Assembly (NCBI GenBank): GCA_050015675.1
Contig: JBEKAY010000012.1
Location: 1-64,000 of the forward strand
From: Fen-1298 sp050015675
Lineage (GTDB): Bacteria; Bacteroidota; Ignavibacteria; UBA10030
Direction: 5' to 3'
DNA: 64,000 bases
Of this stretch, positions 52,519 to 60,220 are shown in pieces; the first letter of the stretch is position 1, and each line of letters starts with the position of its first letter. A model generated the notes under the pieces. That model was not told the DNA's origin. It ran no database searches and worked only from the letters and a program-made list of their open reading frames with translations. A program made the translations under genes and the position numbers.

Positions 52519-52689
52519 GTCTTGCTCAGCCTACAAGCATCGGAGCCACATATTCGAATTAATAACGGGCGACGCGACAGCTAAAACAAATAAAGATGAA
52601 ACAAAATCGGTGCAGTGAACTACGGTCAAATATTACAATTTCGTGTATTAAAATGCAAGTGGCGGCCCACAGTCTTTCGCTTTATCTAA

Positions 52690-55041
52690 TTACTCTTCAT
52701 CTGCCAGCCAGATGTTATAGTCCTCGGATTCAGATTTGGTTTCTGCTGTTTCCGGTGCAATTTTTCGAGAAAGGATATGGATGCCGTCGTCGGAAAAACC
52801 GAACATTTCATCCAAAGTGAAAATTCGTTCAAATGCCGCGGGTTCAAAAAACTCCCGAAATTTGCCGGCAGTTTCGTGCAAACGAGCAAGATAATAGGCG
52901 GTGTTTTCGTCCGGTTGATATGGGTTCCATTCTTCGACTAAACGAGATGAACGAGTAAGCGTGATACCCGCATCGCTTCCTGTAAAGTAATAAGAAATTT
53001 TTGAATTAGCTTTGACGAAGAGGCTTGAACGTACTATGGCTTCCATTGCTGGCGAAGTTGTGATTTGACCAGAAAGCACTTCTTTTTGGTAAGTTTCTGT
53101 GTCCATGCGGACAATATCAGTACGGCAGAAGTCTCTCGGGGTCCATTTGTGCTGCATTACCTGCGTATATGCTGTGGCATACGCATGGTGCATTCTCTTT
53201 AAGTCGTTTGTCAGAAGGCATTCGATCATCCGCTGAATAAATATTCTAAGGAAACGTTCCATCCCGCGAGAGATAAGGTTATTTCCTTTGATAAGAACAT
53301 TGTTGTTCTGATCCAGCAAGGCGTAATTATTTTTCCGATAGCTGAACATTTGCTTGTAGCGATGCGATAAGACAAGCGTTGTTCCTTCTAGCAATGTATT
53401 TGAAAGTCGTTCAATAAAATTCTTCTGATTTGATTCACCGATAATATTGTTGGGGGACAAAAGAAAAAAACCATCACCATCAGATTGGATGATAGCAGCG
53501 TTGAAGAGTTCAATCTGGCGCAGAATTTCTTTCAGAATCTCACGACTCGCGGCCAGGACAACTTCGGCTTGTTCAGGATCGTTATACAATCCGCGCGCAG
53601 AACCGAGGTAGAGATGAAATGAATCAATAAGACGCTTAACCGCTTTCAATTGGTGGACCGAATCTTGGGATTGTAGTGTTTCGGTGTTCGTCGGATCGGA
53701 TGTATCTTGTTGCAAAGCAGAGAGGCGTGTAAGAAGTGGAAGAAAAACATTTAGTTCATCTGTCTTTGGCTTGATATTCTGACGGAGTAAAATGGAAGAG
53801 TGAATTCCCGCTAATTCAACATACATAACATCGGAGAAAACGCCGGTGTGGAATACCTCCGATGGAATTGTCATTGAGCGGGAATTATCGTTCGCTCTGG
53901 GGACTGAATGCCGTTGACGGACGTATTCTCTTAACATTAGAGATTCGATTCGTGAAGCTGCACTGAGCTGGGTTAGCATTCGATAGTTGAATGGACACAT
54001 CTGTGCAAGATAGAACAGCGGCGGCGCGAGATGGTTATAAAGATCGCGTGCAATGCGTACATTGCGTAGAGATTGATCTAAAATACTCTCCGGTCGATGA
54101 TTCCATTCCTCAGATATATCTTGTGTGGGAATAGATTTCTCCGTTCCAATTGAAATTTCAAAATGTTTTGCCAATGAAGTGAGCGTAAATGATTGTTCAA
54201 TTCTTTTAGTGTCGATTTCCGTTTCTGCCAATGTTGACAAGTCAACGAGATGTCTGCCGAAAACATCAAAAGAAAACCATTCACTTTCTCCGGTACTGGC
54301 AGCGCTATATCCGGGCGGTGTTCGCATGTCGCTGCCATCTCGACCTATCGCCAGCGGGATTTGTGAACGTTCGCAGGCACGGCTGAGCGCTGGCAAAATC
54401 GTTCCAAACAAGTCGTATCCTTCTATGACATCGGGATCTATTTTGTTGATGCGCTGGATACAACGCTCCAATAATGTTCGCTCATTATGCTTTTGAGTGT
54501 TGAAGGTATATTCGCTTTCATCACTGGCGGCGAGTGTGACAACGAGAATTTTTTCTTCTGAACTTTTTCTCTTCTGTTTTTTCCCTACTGCCGGTGCGAA
54601 TTGGACATCCATATGAAGCCGCACGAGTTCTTCGAATTTCATTCCTTTGAATAATGTAATACCGGATTGCAGAAGAAACTGGCGCACTGCGTCCGCGCGG
54701 ACAAGAATTTCTTTAAATTCCTGATATGATGAAACGCGCGGTGAATGATTTTTGTTATATTGATGTAGAATAAAATGTACTGCTTCCCACATCTCACTCC
54801 AGCGTGTGAAGGCAGCGATGTAACGATAAAAATTCCCGCCGGCAAGCTCCTTCAGCCAGATTTTTTTGGGGAAGTCTTTGATCAGCGATTCATCGGACAG
54901 AAAAAAGAAAGGGAAGAATTCTACATCTTGATGTAGAATCTTCCCCTCAACTCGTTTGTATAGTCTGATTGTCTGATCGTTCAGCTGTTGGACAGCGACG
55001 ATGCGCTCTTCGGTATTATATCCATAGAGCAGCTTGTCCAT
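52690..55041 (-). CDS. Family B DNA polymerase homologue with ruined catalytic motifs
   Basis: This 783-aa protein is laid out like an archaeal/PolII-type family B polymerase. An exonuclease-like part holds DPDVIEGYDLFGTILPALSR at the Exo II position. Palm motif A corresponds to YVELAGIHSSILL, then a motif B-like LYLGSARGLYNDPEQAEV follows, and motif C is SDGDGFF (Asp521, Asp523). The expected DxE of Exo I is replaced by LVVTLAASDES. Motif A lacks the DFxSLYPS pattern, and motif C is DGDG in place of DTDS. I infer loss of both nuclease and polymerase activity. The gene is 3 nt after the slipin gene. Confidence 0.8.
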   Translation of the reverse strand: MDKLLYGYNTEERIVAVQQLNDQTIRLYKRVEGKILHQDVEFFPFFFLSDESLIKDFPKKIWLKELAGGNFYRYIAAFTRWSEMWEAVHFILHQYNKNHSPRVSSYQEFKEILVRADAVRQFLLQSGITLFKGMKFEELVRLHMDVQFAPAVGKKQKRKSSEEKILVVTLAASDESEYTFNTQKHNERTLLERCIQRINKIDPDVIEGYDLFGTILPALSRACERSQIPLAIGRDGSDMRTPPGYSAASTGESEWFSFDVFGRHLVDLSTLAETEIDTKRIEQSFTLTSLAKHFEISIGTEKSIPTQDISEEWNHRPESILDQSLRNVRIARDLYNHLAPPLFYLAQMCPFNYRMLTQLSAASRIESLMLREYVRQRHSVPRANDNSRSMTIPSEVFHTGVFSDVMYVELAGIHSSILLRQNIKPKTDELNVFLPLLTRLSALQQDTSDPTNTETLQSQDSVHQLKAVKRLIDSFHLYLGSARGLYNDPEQAEVVLAASREILKEILRQIELFNAAIIQSDGDGFFLLSPNNIIGESNQKNFIERLSNTLLEGTTLVLSHRYKQMFSYRKNNYALLDQNNNVLIKGNNLISRGMERFLRIFIQRMIECLLTNDLKRMHHAYATAYTQVMQHKWTPRDFCRTDIVRMDTETYQKEVLSGQITTSPAMEAIVRSSLFVKANSKISYYFTGSDAGITLTRSSRLVEEWNPYQPDENTAYYLARLHETAGKFREFFEPAAFERIFTLDEMFGFSDDGIHILSRKIAPETAETKSESEDYNIWLADEE

Positions 55042-55044
55042 TCA

Positions 55045-55815
55045 TCATTTCTTAGGCTTATCTAGATTCATATTCATAAACGGCCTCAATAAATCGATAG
55101 GCACGGGGAAGATTGTCGTGGAATTATTTTCCGTTGCGATTTCACGAAGGGTTTGCAGGTAACGCAATGTAAGTGCGCTTGGTTGTTCACTGAGGACTTT
55201 TGCTGCATCGGACAAGCGTTGTGATGCCTGGAATTCTCCTTCTGCTGCGATAACTTTCGAGCGGCGTTCGCGTTCTGCTTCCGCCTGTTTTGCCATTGCT
55301 CGCTGCATCTCTTGCGGTAAATCGATCTGCTTCACTTCGACATTGGAAACCTTGACACCCCAGGGCTCGGTATGGCTGTCGATAATTTGCTGGAGTTTCT
55401 GGTTGATCTTGTCGCGTTGCGAAAGAAGATCATCTAATTCAGACTGTCCCAACACGCTTCGCAAAGTTGTTTGTGAAAGCTGGGAGGTTGCGAATAAATA
55501 ATTTTCAACCGAGACAACGGCTTTTTCGGGCTGCATCACGCGGAAGTACACAACTGCGTTTACTTTCAATGAGACGTTATCCTGTGTGATGATATCCTGC
55601 GGAGGAACATCCATCACAACTGTTCGCAGACTCACTCTTACCATTCTATCAATACCGGGCCATAACCAGACAATCCCGGGTCCCTTTACTCCTAACAACC
55701 GTCCTAAGCGGAATATGACACCGCGATCATATTCACGTAAAATTTTAATTGAATTGACTGCGAGAAGAAAAAAGGCAAATGCTAAAAGAAAAATATATAT
55801 AAATCCTGGTTCCAT
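55045..55815 (-). CDS. Slipin (SPFH/band 7 membrane protein)
   Basis: This 256-aa protein has one N-terminal membrane segment followed by an SPFH domain: LREYDRGVIFRLGRLLG, PGIVWLWPGIDRMVRV, VVMDVPPQDIITQDNVSL. A coiled-coil (AMAKQAEAERERRSKVIAAE) and a conserved tail (FPVPIDLLRPF) complete it. It organises membrane microdomains and oligomerises. The ATG at 55815 has AAGGAG 5 nt upstream. It is the partner of NfeD, whose gene is 2 nt upstream. Confidence 0.93.
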   Translation of the reverse strand: MEPGFIYIFLLAFAFFLLAVNSIKILREYDRGVIFRLGRLLGVKGPGIVWLWPGIDRMVRVSLRTVVMDVPPQDIITQDNVSLKVNAVVYFRVMQPEKAVVSVENYLFATSQLSQTTLRSVLGQSELDDLLSQRDKINQKLQQIIDSHTEPWGVKVSNVEVKQIDLPQEMQRAMAKQAEAERERRSKVIAAEGEFQASQRLSDAAKVLSEQPSALTLRYLQTLREIATENNSTTIFPVPIDLLRPFMNMNLDKPKK

Positions 55816-55817
55816 AA

Positions 55818-57110
55818 TCACTCCTTAGATGTTGTGGATGGTTCGACTAACAATTTTAATCCGTTGATTTTAACAACTCGTACGCGTTTACCTTTTTGAA
55901 TTGTCCCTGACAATGATTCTGCATTCCAAATCTCACCATGTATACGAACGACACCTTCCGGCTTCAGTGTCTCGAGAACATCCCCCGTCTCTCCATTCAA
56001 TCCTTCAATGCCTGTTGTTGGTTTTCGGCGTTGAGCTTTAATTCCTAATCCGAGGATAACAACAAAAAAGAATGTGGTTATAATGACCGATGCAATGATA
56101 ACCGACCAGGATAATTCCACAAATTCAAGAACACTTGATGTGCGAATAAGCATTATTGATCCTATAAAAGTTGAAACAGCCCCGCCGATTGCCAGCATAC
56201 CGTGGCTAATTATTTTTATCTCTAAGAGGAAGAGAATGATTCCAAAGATGATAAGGGCGAGTCCGGCATAGTTGATTGGGAGAGTATGCATGGAATAAAA
56301 CGCAAGCACGAGACTGATGACACCCACGATACCGGGAAAGATAGAACCCGGATTATACAACTCGAGTATTAAACCGATAGTGCCGAGTTGAAAAAGGATG
56401 AGGGCAATATTCGGATTGCTTAAGAGATCCAATATTTTTTCTGCCCATCCCATCTCCATCTGTTCGATCCGCGCGCCTTTTGTATGGAGCGTTGTTGTGC
56501 CGGTGATTGTCTCAACTTGTTTGCCATCGATTTGCGTAAGCAACTCATCGACATTCTTCGCAATAAGATCGATAACATTTGTGTCAAGCGCTTCAGTTTC
56601 TGTAATGGCTTGGCTTTTACGGACAGCATCTTCTGCCCACTTCAGGTTACGGTTTCGTTTTTTGGCGATTGTGCGAATAAATGCCGCGGCATCATTGGTG
56701 ACTTTTTCTCCCATCACCGAATCCATTTTCCCTTCCATTTCAACAGGATGCGCCGCTCCGATATTTGTCCCGGGCGCCATTGCAGCAATGTGTGCTGCCA
56801 TTGTAATAAAAACACCTGCTGAACCCGCATGCGCTCCGCCTGGTGCAACATAGACCACGACAGGAATTTTGGATTCAAGAATTGCACTCACAATGATACG
56901 TGTAGATGTAAGCAATCCGCCGGGTGTGTTAAGTTGGATGATGAGACACTCCGCGTTTTTTTCAGCAGATCTTTCGATGCCGCGTTCGATTAAAGCCGAT
57001 GATGCTGGATTAATAGCGCCATCAATTTTCAGCAGAACAACGTGTTGCGAAAAGATGACAGTGGGAAGGATAATAATGAAAATTGAAAGTATGAATAAAC
57101 GGTGGAGCAC
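55818..57110 (-). CDS. nfeD: NfeD family protein with ClpP-like serine protease domain
   Basis: This protein of about 430 aa starts at GTG 57110, where GGAGG lies 9 nt upstream and the sequence becomes a signal peptide (LHRLFILSIFIIILPTVIFS). The longer open frame to 57257 has no such support. A ClpP-like protease domain follows (LIIQLNTPGGLLTSTR, and APGGAHAGSAGVFITMAA with catalytic Ser). Membrane helices and a C-terminal OB-fold NfeD domain (GETGDVLETLKPEGVVRIHG) complete it. It cleaves or regulates the slipin partner encoded just downstream. Confidence 0.9.
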   Translation of the reverse strand: MLHRLFILSIFIIILPTVIFSQHVVLLKIDGAINPASSALIERGIERSAEKNAECLIIQLNTPGGLLTSTRIIVSAILESKIPVVVYVAPGGAHAGSAGVFITMAAHIAAMAPGTNIGAAHPVEMEGKMDSVMGEKVTNDAAAFIRTIAKKRNRNLKWAEDAVRKSQAITETEALDTNVIDLIAKNVDELLTQIDGKQVETITGTTTLHTKGARIEQMEMGWAEKILDLLSNPNIALILFQLGTIGLILELYNPGSIFPGIVGVISLVLAFYSMHTLPINYAGLALIIFGIILFLLEIKIISHGMLAIGGAVSTFIGSIMLIRTSSVLEFVELSWSVIIASVIITTFFFVVILGLGIKAQRRKPTTGIEGLNGETGDVLETLKPEGVVRIHGEIWNAESLSGTIQKGKRVRVVKINGLKLLVEPSTTSKE

Positions 57111-57183
57111 TTTAATATTCCTCCATCCGGTGCAGGTGTTTGTCAAACTTGCGTTTTTCGAAGAAGATATATACCGCTGCCGG

Positions 57184-57212
57184 AACATACTATAAGGGAA
57201 GACTTTTTTCAA
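57184..57212 (-). promoter_or_regulatory. Candidate promoter of the nfeD operon
   Basis: On the minus strand, TTGAAA (57207-57212), a 17-bp spacer and TATGTT (57184-57189). Confidence 0.5.
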
Positions 57213-57299
57213 TCTCCTATTCGTTAGAAAGATAAGCAAAGAGCGGTCAAATAGCAAAAGGCTTTCATTTACTATGGTAATTGTTTAAATTCGTTACAC

Positions 57300-57608
57300 A
57301 TGGATAAAAAACAATCGAAGCAGAAAATAGAATCCTTAGTTCAGACTTTTCACACGGAGAAACATGAAAAGATGAATGAAGCGGAAACGAGACTCCGTTT
57401 TATTGATCCATTCTTTGAAGCATTAGGTTGGAATATTAGAAATCCAAGAGAAGTTCGTATTGAAACACCTGCCTCTCGTTCAGATTCCACCAGACCCGAT
57501 TATCGTTTTCAGATCTAATCAACAGTTGTCGAGATTGATGAATTGGTTTATAAGTTGTATGTGCTGACGGAAGAAGAGATAAAGATTGTGGAAGGGAAAT
57601 CCTCGTAG
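57300..57608 (+). pseudogene. Remnant of a type I/IIG restriction-modification gene (large internal deletion)
   Basis: The first 72 codons read as the N-terminal region of an Eco57I/HsdR-like restriction enzyme, NEAETRLRFIDPFFEALGW and then RPDYRF, stopping at TAA 57516-57518. In the same frame, the next codons read STVVEIDELVYKLYVLTEEE and IKIVEGKSS to a TAG at 57606. That is the usual C-terminal tail of such enzymes. The core methylase and nuclease (hundreds of residues) is therefore missing between them. The remnant ends at a perfect 28-nt palindrome. It is not functional. Confidence 0.75.
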
Positions 57609-57644
57609 GGACGTATAATTATACGTCCCTACAAAAGCAAAAAC
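57566..57644 (+). repeat. Restriction-gene tail repeat, copy A
   Basis: This 79-nt unit has a coding tail (TEEEIKIVEGKSS-stop), a perfect 28-nt palindrome (57605-57632) and AAAAGCAAAAAC. Its counterpart is at 58317-58397. Confidence 0.8.
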
Positions 57645-57660
57645 TATTGCACACAAAGTC

Positions 57661-57744
57661 ATTCCCTCGAAAGAGGGAATCTTATTATGGGTAAAGTAAG
57701 ATACTTGCTTACCCTTCGACAGGACTTCGGCAAGCTCAGTCGAA
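57661..57744. repeat. Chain of three hairpins, REP-like element
   Basis: ATTCCCTC/GAGGGAAT with a GAAA loop (57661-57680) is followed by a long stem GGGTAAAGTAAG / CTTGCTTACCC (57689-57714). TTCGAC / GTCGAA around an inner CTTCGGCAAGCTCAG (57715-57744) follows. The last element resembles the TTCGACAGGCTCAG family of dispersed bacterial repeats. Confidence 0.65.
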
Positions 57745-57784
57745 CGCTCATGGCAAGCGCGGGCATGACAATATAAAAGCAAAA

Positions 57785-57805
57785 AAAGAGATAAAGATAG
57801 TGGAG
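57785..57805 (+). repeat. Restriction-gene tail repeat, short degenerate copy C
   Basis: About 21 nt matching AAGAGATAAAGATTGTGGAAG of copy A with few changes, 100 nt upstream of the hemerythrin gene. Confidence 0.55.
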
Positions 57806-57908
57806 CCCGCCTACGTTGAAAAGCAAACTACAGCGGGTAAATGAATAGAAAAAGTTGTAATCTTCATTGAACCAGTTATCAATACTTACACAACAAGGAG
57901 GAATTACA

Positions 57909-58316
57909 ATGAAACCAATGCCATGGAAAGAACAATATTCTGTCGGTGTGAAAGAGATTGATCGCCAACACCGCGGTTTACTTGACATCATTAATCAAAT
58001 CATCAACTCCATCGAAAAGAAAGATAAGTGGCAATCAACATCTGCCATTATTGATTCTCTTATTAATTATGCTTACAACCATTTTGCCACCGAGGAGCGA
58101 TATATGATAGAAGCTGAATATCCGGAATTATCTTGGCACGTTGGATTGCATCTTGCTTTTATAAGAAAAGTATTTTTAATGTCTGAAGAATATAAACAAA
58201 AGGGGCTGGCAATGCAGAAGGAAATACTTACGTATCTTGCAAGCTGGTATTCTTCTCATGTTCTTGAAGTTGATAGAAAATATATGTCGTATATGGATAA
58301 AAAAGGGATAAAGTGA
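57909..58316 (+). CDS. Bacteriohemerythrin
   Basis: This 135-aa four-helix protein has the diiron ligand pattern: His21 in IDRQHRGLL, NHFATEERYM, HVGLHLAF and HVLEVDRKY. It binds O2 reversibly for storage, delivery or sensing. ATG 57909 has AAGGAGG 8 nt upstream. The gene lies between two direct copies of a restriction-gene tail, which suggests insertion of a small cassette. Confidence 0.92.
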   Translation: MKPMPWKEQYSVGVKEIDRQHRGLLDIINQIINSIEKKDKWQSTSAIIDSLINYAYNHFATEERYMIEAEYPELSWHVGLHLAFIRKVFLMSEEYKQKGLAMQKEILTYLASWYSSHVLEVDRKYMSYMDKKGIK

Positions 58317-58397
58317 GACGGAAGAAGAGATAAATATTGTGGAGGGGAAATCCTCATAGGGACGTATAGAGCTATGCGTCCTTACAAAAGCAAAAAC
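58317..58397 (+). repeat. Restriction-gene tail repeat, copy B
   Basis: This 81-nt unit begins right after the hemerythrin stop codon. Its first 39 nt match copy A except at two positions; the palindrome is partly decayed and the AAAAGCAAAAAC end is identical. Confidence 0.8.
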
Positions 58398-58404
58398 CTA
58401 ATAA

Positions 58405-58432
58405 AAAAGCCGATTCAGAAGAATCGGCTTTT
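58405..58432. terminator. Bidirectional terminator between hemerythrin and the tRNA-Ser genes
   Basis: A perfect 12-bp stem (58405-58416 with 58421-58432) has an AGAA loop and A/T runs on both sides. Confidence 0.85.
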
Positions 58433-58442
58433 GTGTCTTTTG

Positions 58443-58529
58443 CGGAGAGAGTGGGATTCGAACCCACGGTACCCTTACGGATACACTACCTTTCCAGGGT
58501 AGCCAATTCAACCACTCTTGCATCTCTCC
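58443..58529 (-). tRNA. tRNA-Ser (anticodon GGA)
   Basis: Acceptor GGAGAGA/TCTCTCC, anticodon stem CTACC/GGTAG with loop CTGGAAA, a long variable arm (GTATCCGTAAGGGTACC) typical of class II tRNAs, and a T-arm with GGTTCGAATCC. CCA is not encoded. Confidence 0.93.
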
Positions 58530-58584
58530 GGTTCATTAAATATCCTAATCTATTATCTCATTTCCAAATAATAGCTTGAACAAG

Positions 58585-58671
58585 CGGAGAGGGAGGGATT
58601 CGAACCCTCGATAACCTTGCGGCTATTCCGGTTTTCGAGACCGGTCGATTCAACCACTCTCGCACCTCTCC
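58585..58671 (-). tRNA. tRNA-Ser (anticodon CGA)
   Basis: Acceptor GGAGAGG/CCTCTCC, anticodon stem CCGGT/ACCGG with loop CTCGAAA, a long variable arm and a T-arm with GGTTCGAATCC. It lies 55 nt upstream of the other tRNA-Ser, in the same transcript. Confidence 0.93.
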
Positions 58672-58692
58672 GAGTTTGGTCTCTGCAACTCA

Positions 58693-58720
58693 AATATATA
58701 GAAAAAGCGTACGAATTCAA
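58693..58720 (-). promoter_or_regulatory. Promoter of the tRNA-Ser pair
   Basis: On the minus strand, TTGAAT (58715-58720), a 16-bp spacer and TATATT (58693-58698). Confidence 0.6.
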
Positions 58721-58805
58721 AAGATGTGCTAAGGACGAAACCTTTTACGCCGATAGTATGTTCTTATCTCTGAATTCACAATAAAAGAAATAGGAGGATA
58801 TCAAA

Positions 58806-59270
58806 ATGTCTGTCAACGTTGGAAGTAAAGCGCCAGAATTCACTTTATTCGACGCAGATAAGAAATCTCGTTCACTCTCTGAGTTTCTCGGAAAGAAAGT
58901 TGTTCTTGCTTTTTTCCCCGGTGCGTTTACAGGAGTATGCACGAAAGAACTTTGTACGTTCCGCGATGCGATGTCTAATTTCAACAATCTTAATGCACAG
59001 GTAGTTGGAATCAGTGTTGATGCGCCGTTTGCAAACAAAGCATTTGCGATGCAAAACAACCTACAATTTCCGTTGCTGAGTGATTACACGCGCGAAGTGA
59101 GCAAACAGTACGGCGGTGTGCATGAAGATTTTGCCGGGATGAAAGGATATAGCGCTTCGAAACGAGCAGTATTCATCATTGACACGAACGGCAGCGTGAA
59201 ATATACATGGGTTTCAGAAAATCCCGGTGTGGAACCGGATTACAATGCAGTCACGCAAGCGCTCAAGTAA
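58806..59270 (+). CDS. Peroxiredoxin (AhpE-like)
   Basis: This 154-aa thiol peroxidase has its peroxidatic Cys45 in PGAFTGVCTKELCTF, with a second Cys at 50 and the conserved Arg in SKRAVFIID. It reduces hydroperoxides in the cytoplasm. A TAGGAGG ribosome-binding site precedes the ATG. A second, BCP-type peroxiredoxin follows. Confidence 0.92.
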   Translation: MSVNVGSKAPEFTLFDADKKSRSLSEFLGKKVVLAFFPGAFTGVCTKELCTFRDAMSNFNNLNAQVVGISVDAPFANKAFAMQNNLQFPLLSDYTREVSKQYGGVHEDFAGMKGYSASKRAVFIIDTNGSVKYTWVSENPGVEPDYNAVTQALK

Positions 59271-59333
59271 AAAATTTAAAAATCCCTTTTGAATTTCAAT
59301 TAGATTATCGCTATTCTGTACGTAGGAAAAGTT

Positions 59334-59786
59334 ATGCTCAAGATTGGTCAAAAGGCACCTGATTTCAAACTTGCATCCAGCGATGGTAAAATTCTGAATT
59401 TGAAAGACTTTGCCGGCAAGAAGATCGTTCTCTATTTCTATCCAAAAGATAACACTTCCGGTTGTACGAAGGAGGCATGTTCGTTCGAGAGCAATCGTAC
59501 AGCAATTAAGAAAAAAGGTACTGTGATCATTGGCGTCAGCGCGGATAGTGTCGGCTCGCATATGAAGTTTGCTGAGAAGTACGGATTAAGCTTTCCATTG
59601 CTCAGTGATGAGAAAAAAGAAGTTCTCAAATCGTACGGTGTGTGGAAAGAAAAATCGATGTACGGCAAAAAATATTTTGGCATCGAACGTACAACCGTAG
59701 TCATTGATGAAATGGGAATTGTTCGGCAGATCTTCAATAAGGTGAAGGTCGGCGGCCATACCGATGAAGTGCTAGCAGTACTATGA
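59334..59786 (+). CDS. bcp: Thioredoxin-dependent peroxiredoxin (BCP/PrxQ)
   Basis: This 150-aa enzyme has the BCP motif YPKDNTSGCTKEACSFE, with peroxidatic Cys44 and resolving Cys49 five residues later. GIERTTVVIDEMG lies near the end. It detoxifies organic hydroperoxides. It is 17 nt before the PTPS gene and probably shares its transcript. Confidence 0.94.
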   Translation: MLKIGQKAPDFKLASSDGKILNLKDFAGKKIVLYFYPKDNTSGCTKEACSFESNRTAIKKKGTVIIGVSADSVGSHMKFAEKYGLSFPLLSDEKKEVLKSYGVWKEKSMYGKKYFGIERTTVVIDEMGIVRQIFNKVKVGGHTDEVLAVL

Positions 59787-59803
59787 GCGGAGGATGATGA
59801 CGT

Positions 59804-60220
59804 ATGGCAAAAGTGTACCTCACGCGAAGAGAAGTCTTTAGCGCATCGCATCGACTTTGGAATCAGGAATTGTCTGATGACCAGAATATCGCATTGTATG
59901 ACAAGTGCGCAAATTCGAATGGCCATGGGCATAATTTTATTCTCGAAGTAACGGTTGCTGGAGAAGTAAAAGGAGAGAGCGGATTTGCTGTTGATTTTAA
60001 AAAGCTTAAACATCTTTTACGAACAGAGATCATTGAAAAGGTTGATCATAAACATTTAAACTGCGATGTCGATTTTTTAAACGGTATAATCCCAACTGCG
60101 GAGAACATCGTTCGTGCTTTTTGGCGCGTATTGGAATCGAAGATCGGTCAGGCAAAACTGTATTCCATCCGCCTGCACGAAACAGAAAATAATATGGTAG
60201 AATATCGAGGTGAAGAATGA
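59804..60220 (+). CDS. 6-pyruvoyl-tetrahydropterin synthase family protein
   Basis: This 138-aa T-fold enzyme has zinc ligands His16 (FSASHRL), His41 and His43 (NGHGHNF), catalytic Cys35, and DHKHLN with HETENN for pterin binding. The SDDQNIALYDKCANSNGHGH stretch is closer to the eukaryotic PTPS pattern than to the shorter QueD pattern. It overlaps folE by 4 nt (ATGA), so the substrate, dihydroneopterin triphosphate, is made by the neighbour. Either tetrahydropterin or 6-carboxy-tetrahydropterin (queuosine route) could be the product; I favour the former. Confidence 0.88.
   Translation: MAKVYLTRREVFSASHRLWNQELSDDQNIALYDKCANSNGHGHNFILEVTVAGEVKGESGFAVDFKKLKHLLRTEIIEKVDHKHLNCDVDFLNGIIPTAENIVRAFWRVLESKIGQAKLYSIRLHETENNMVEYRGEE

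Noticed and set aside
57118..57148. TTGACA on the minus strand 30 bp before the nfeD start
   Set aside because: Its -10 position would fall on the ribosome-binding site; the box at 57184-57212 fits better.
57519..57782. Minus-strand frame giving a HERSTELAEVLSK-like peptide
   Set aside because: This is the known spurious translation of a REP-like repeat, not a gene.
58317..58397. Tail repeat B considered as a real 3' extension of hemerythrin
   Set aside because: The hemerythrin frame stops at 58316 at normal family length; the tail belongs to a different gene family.
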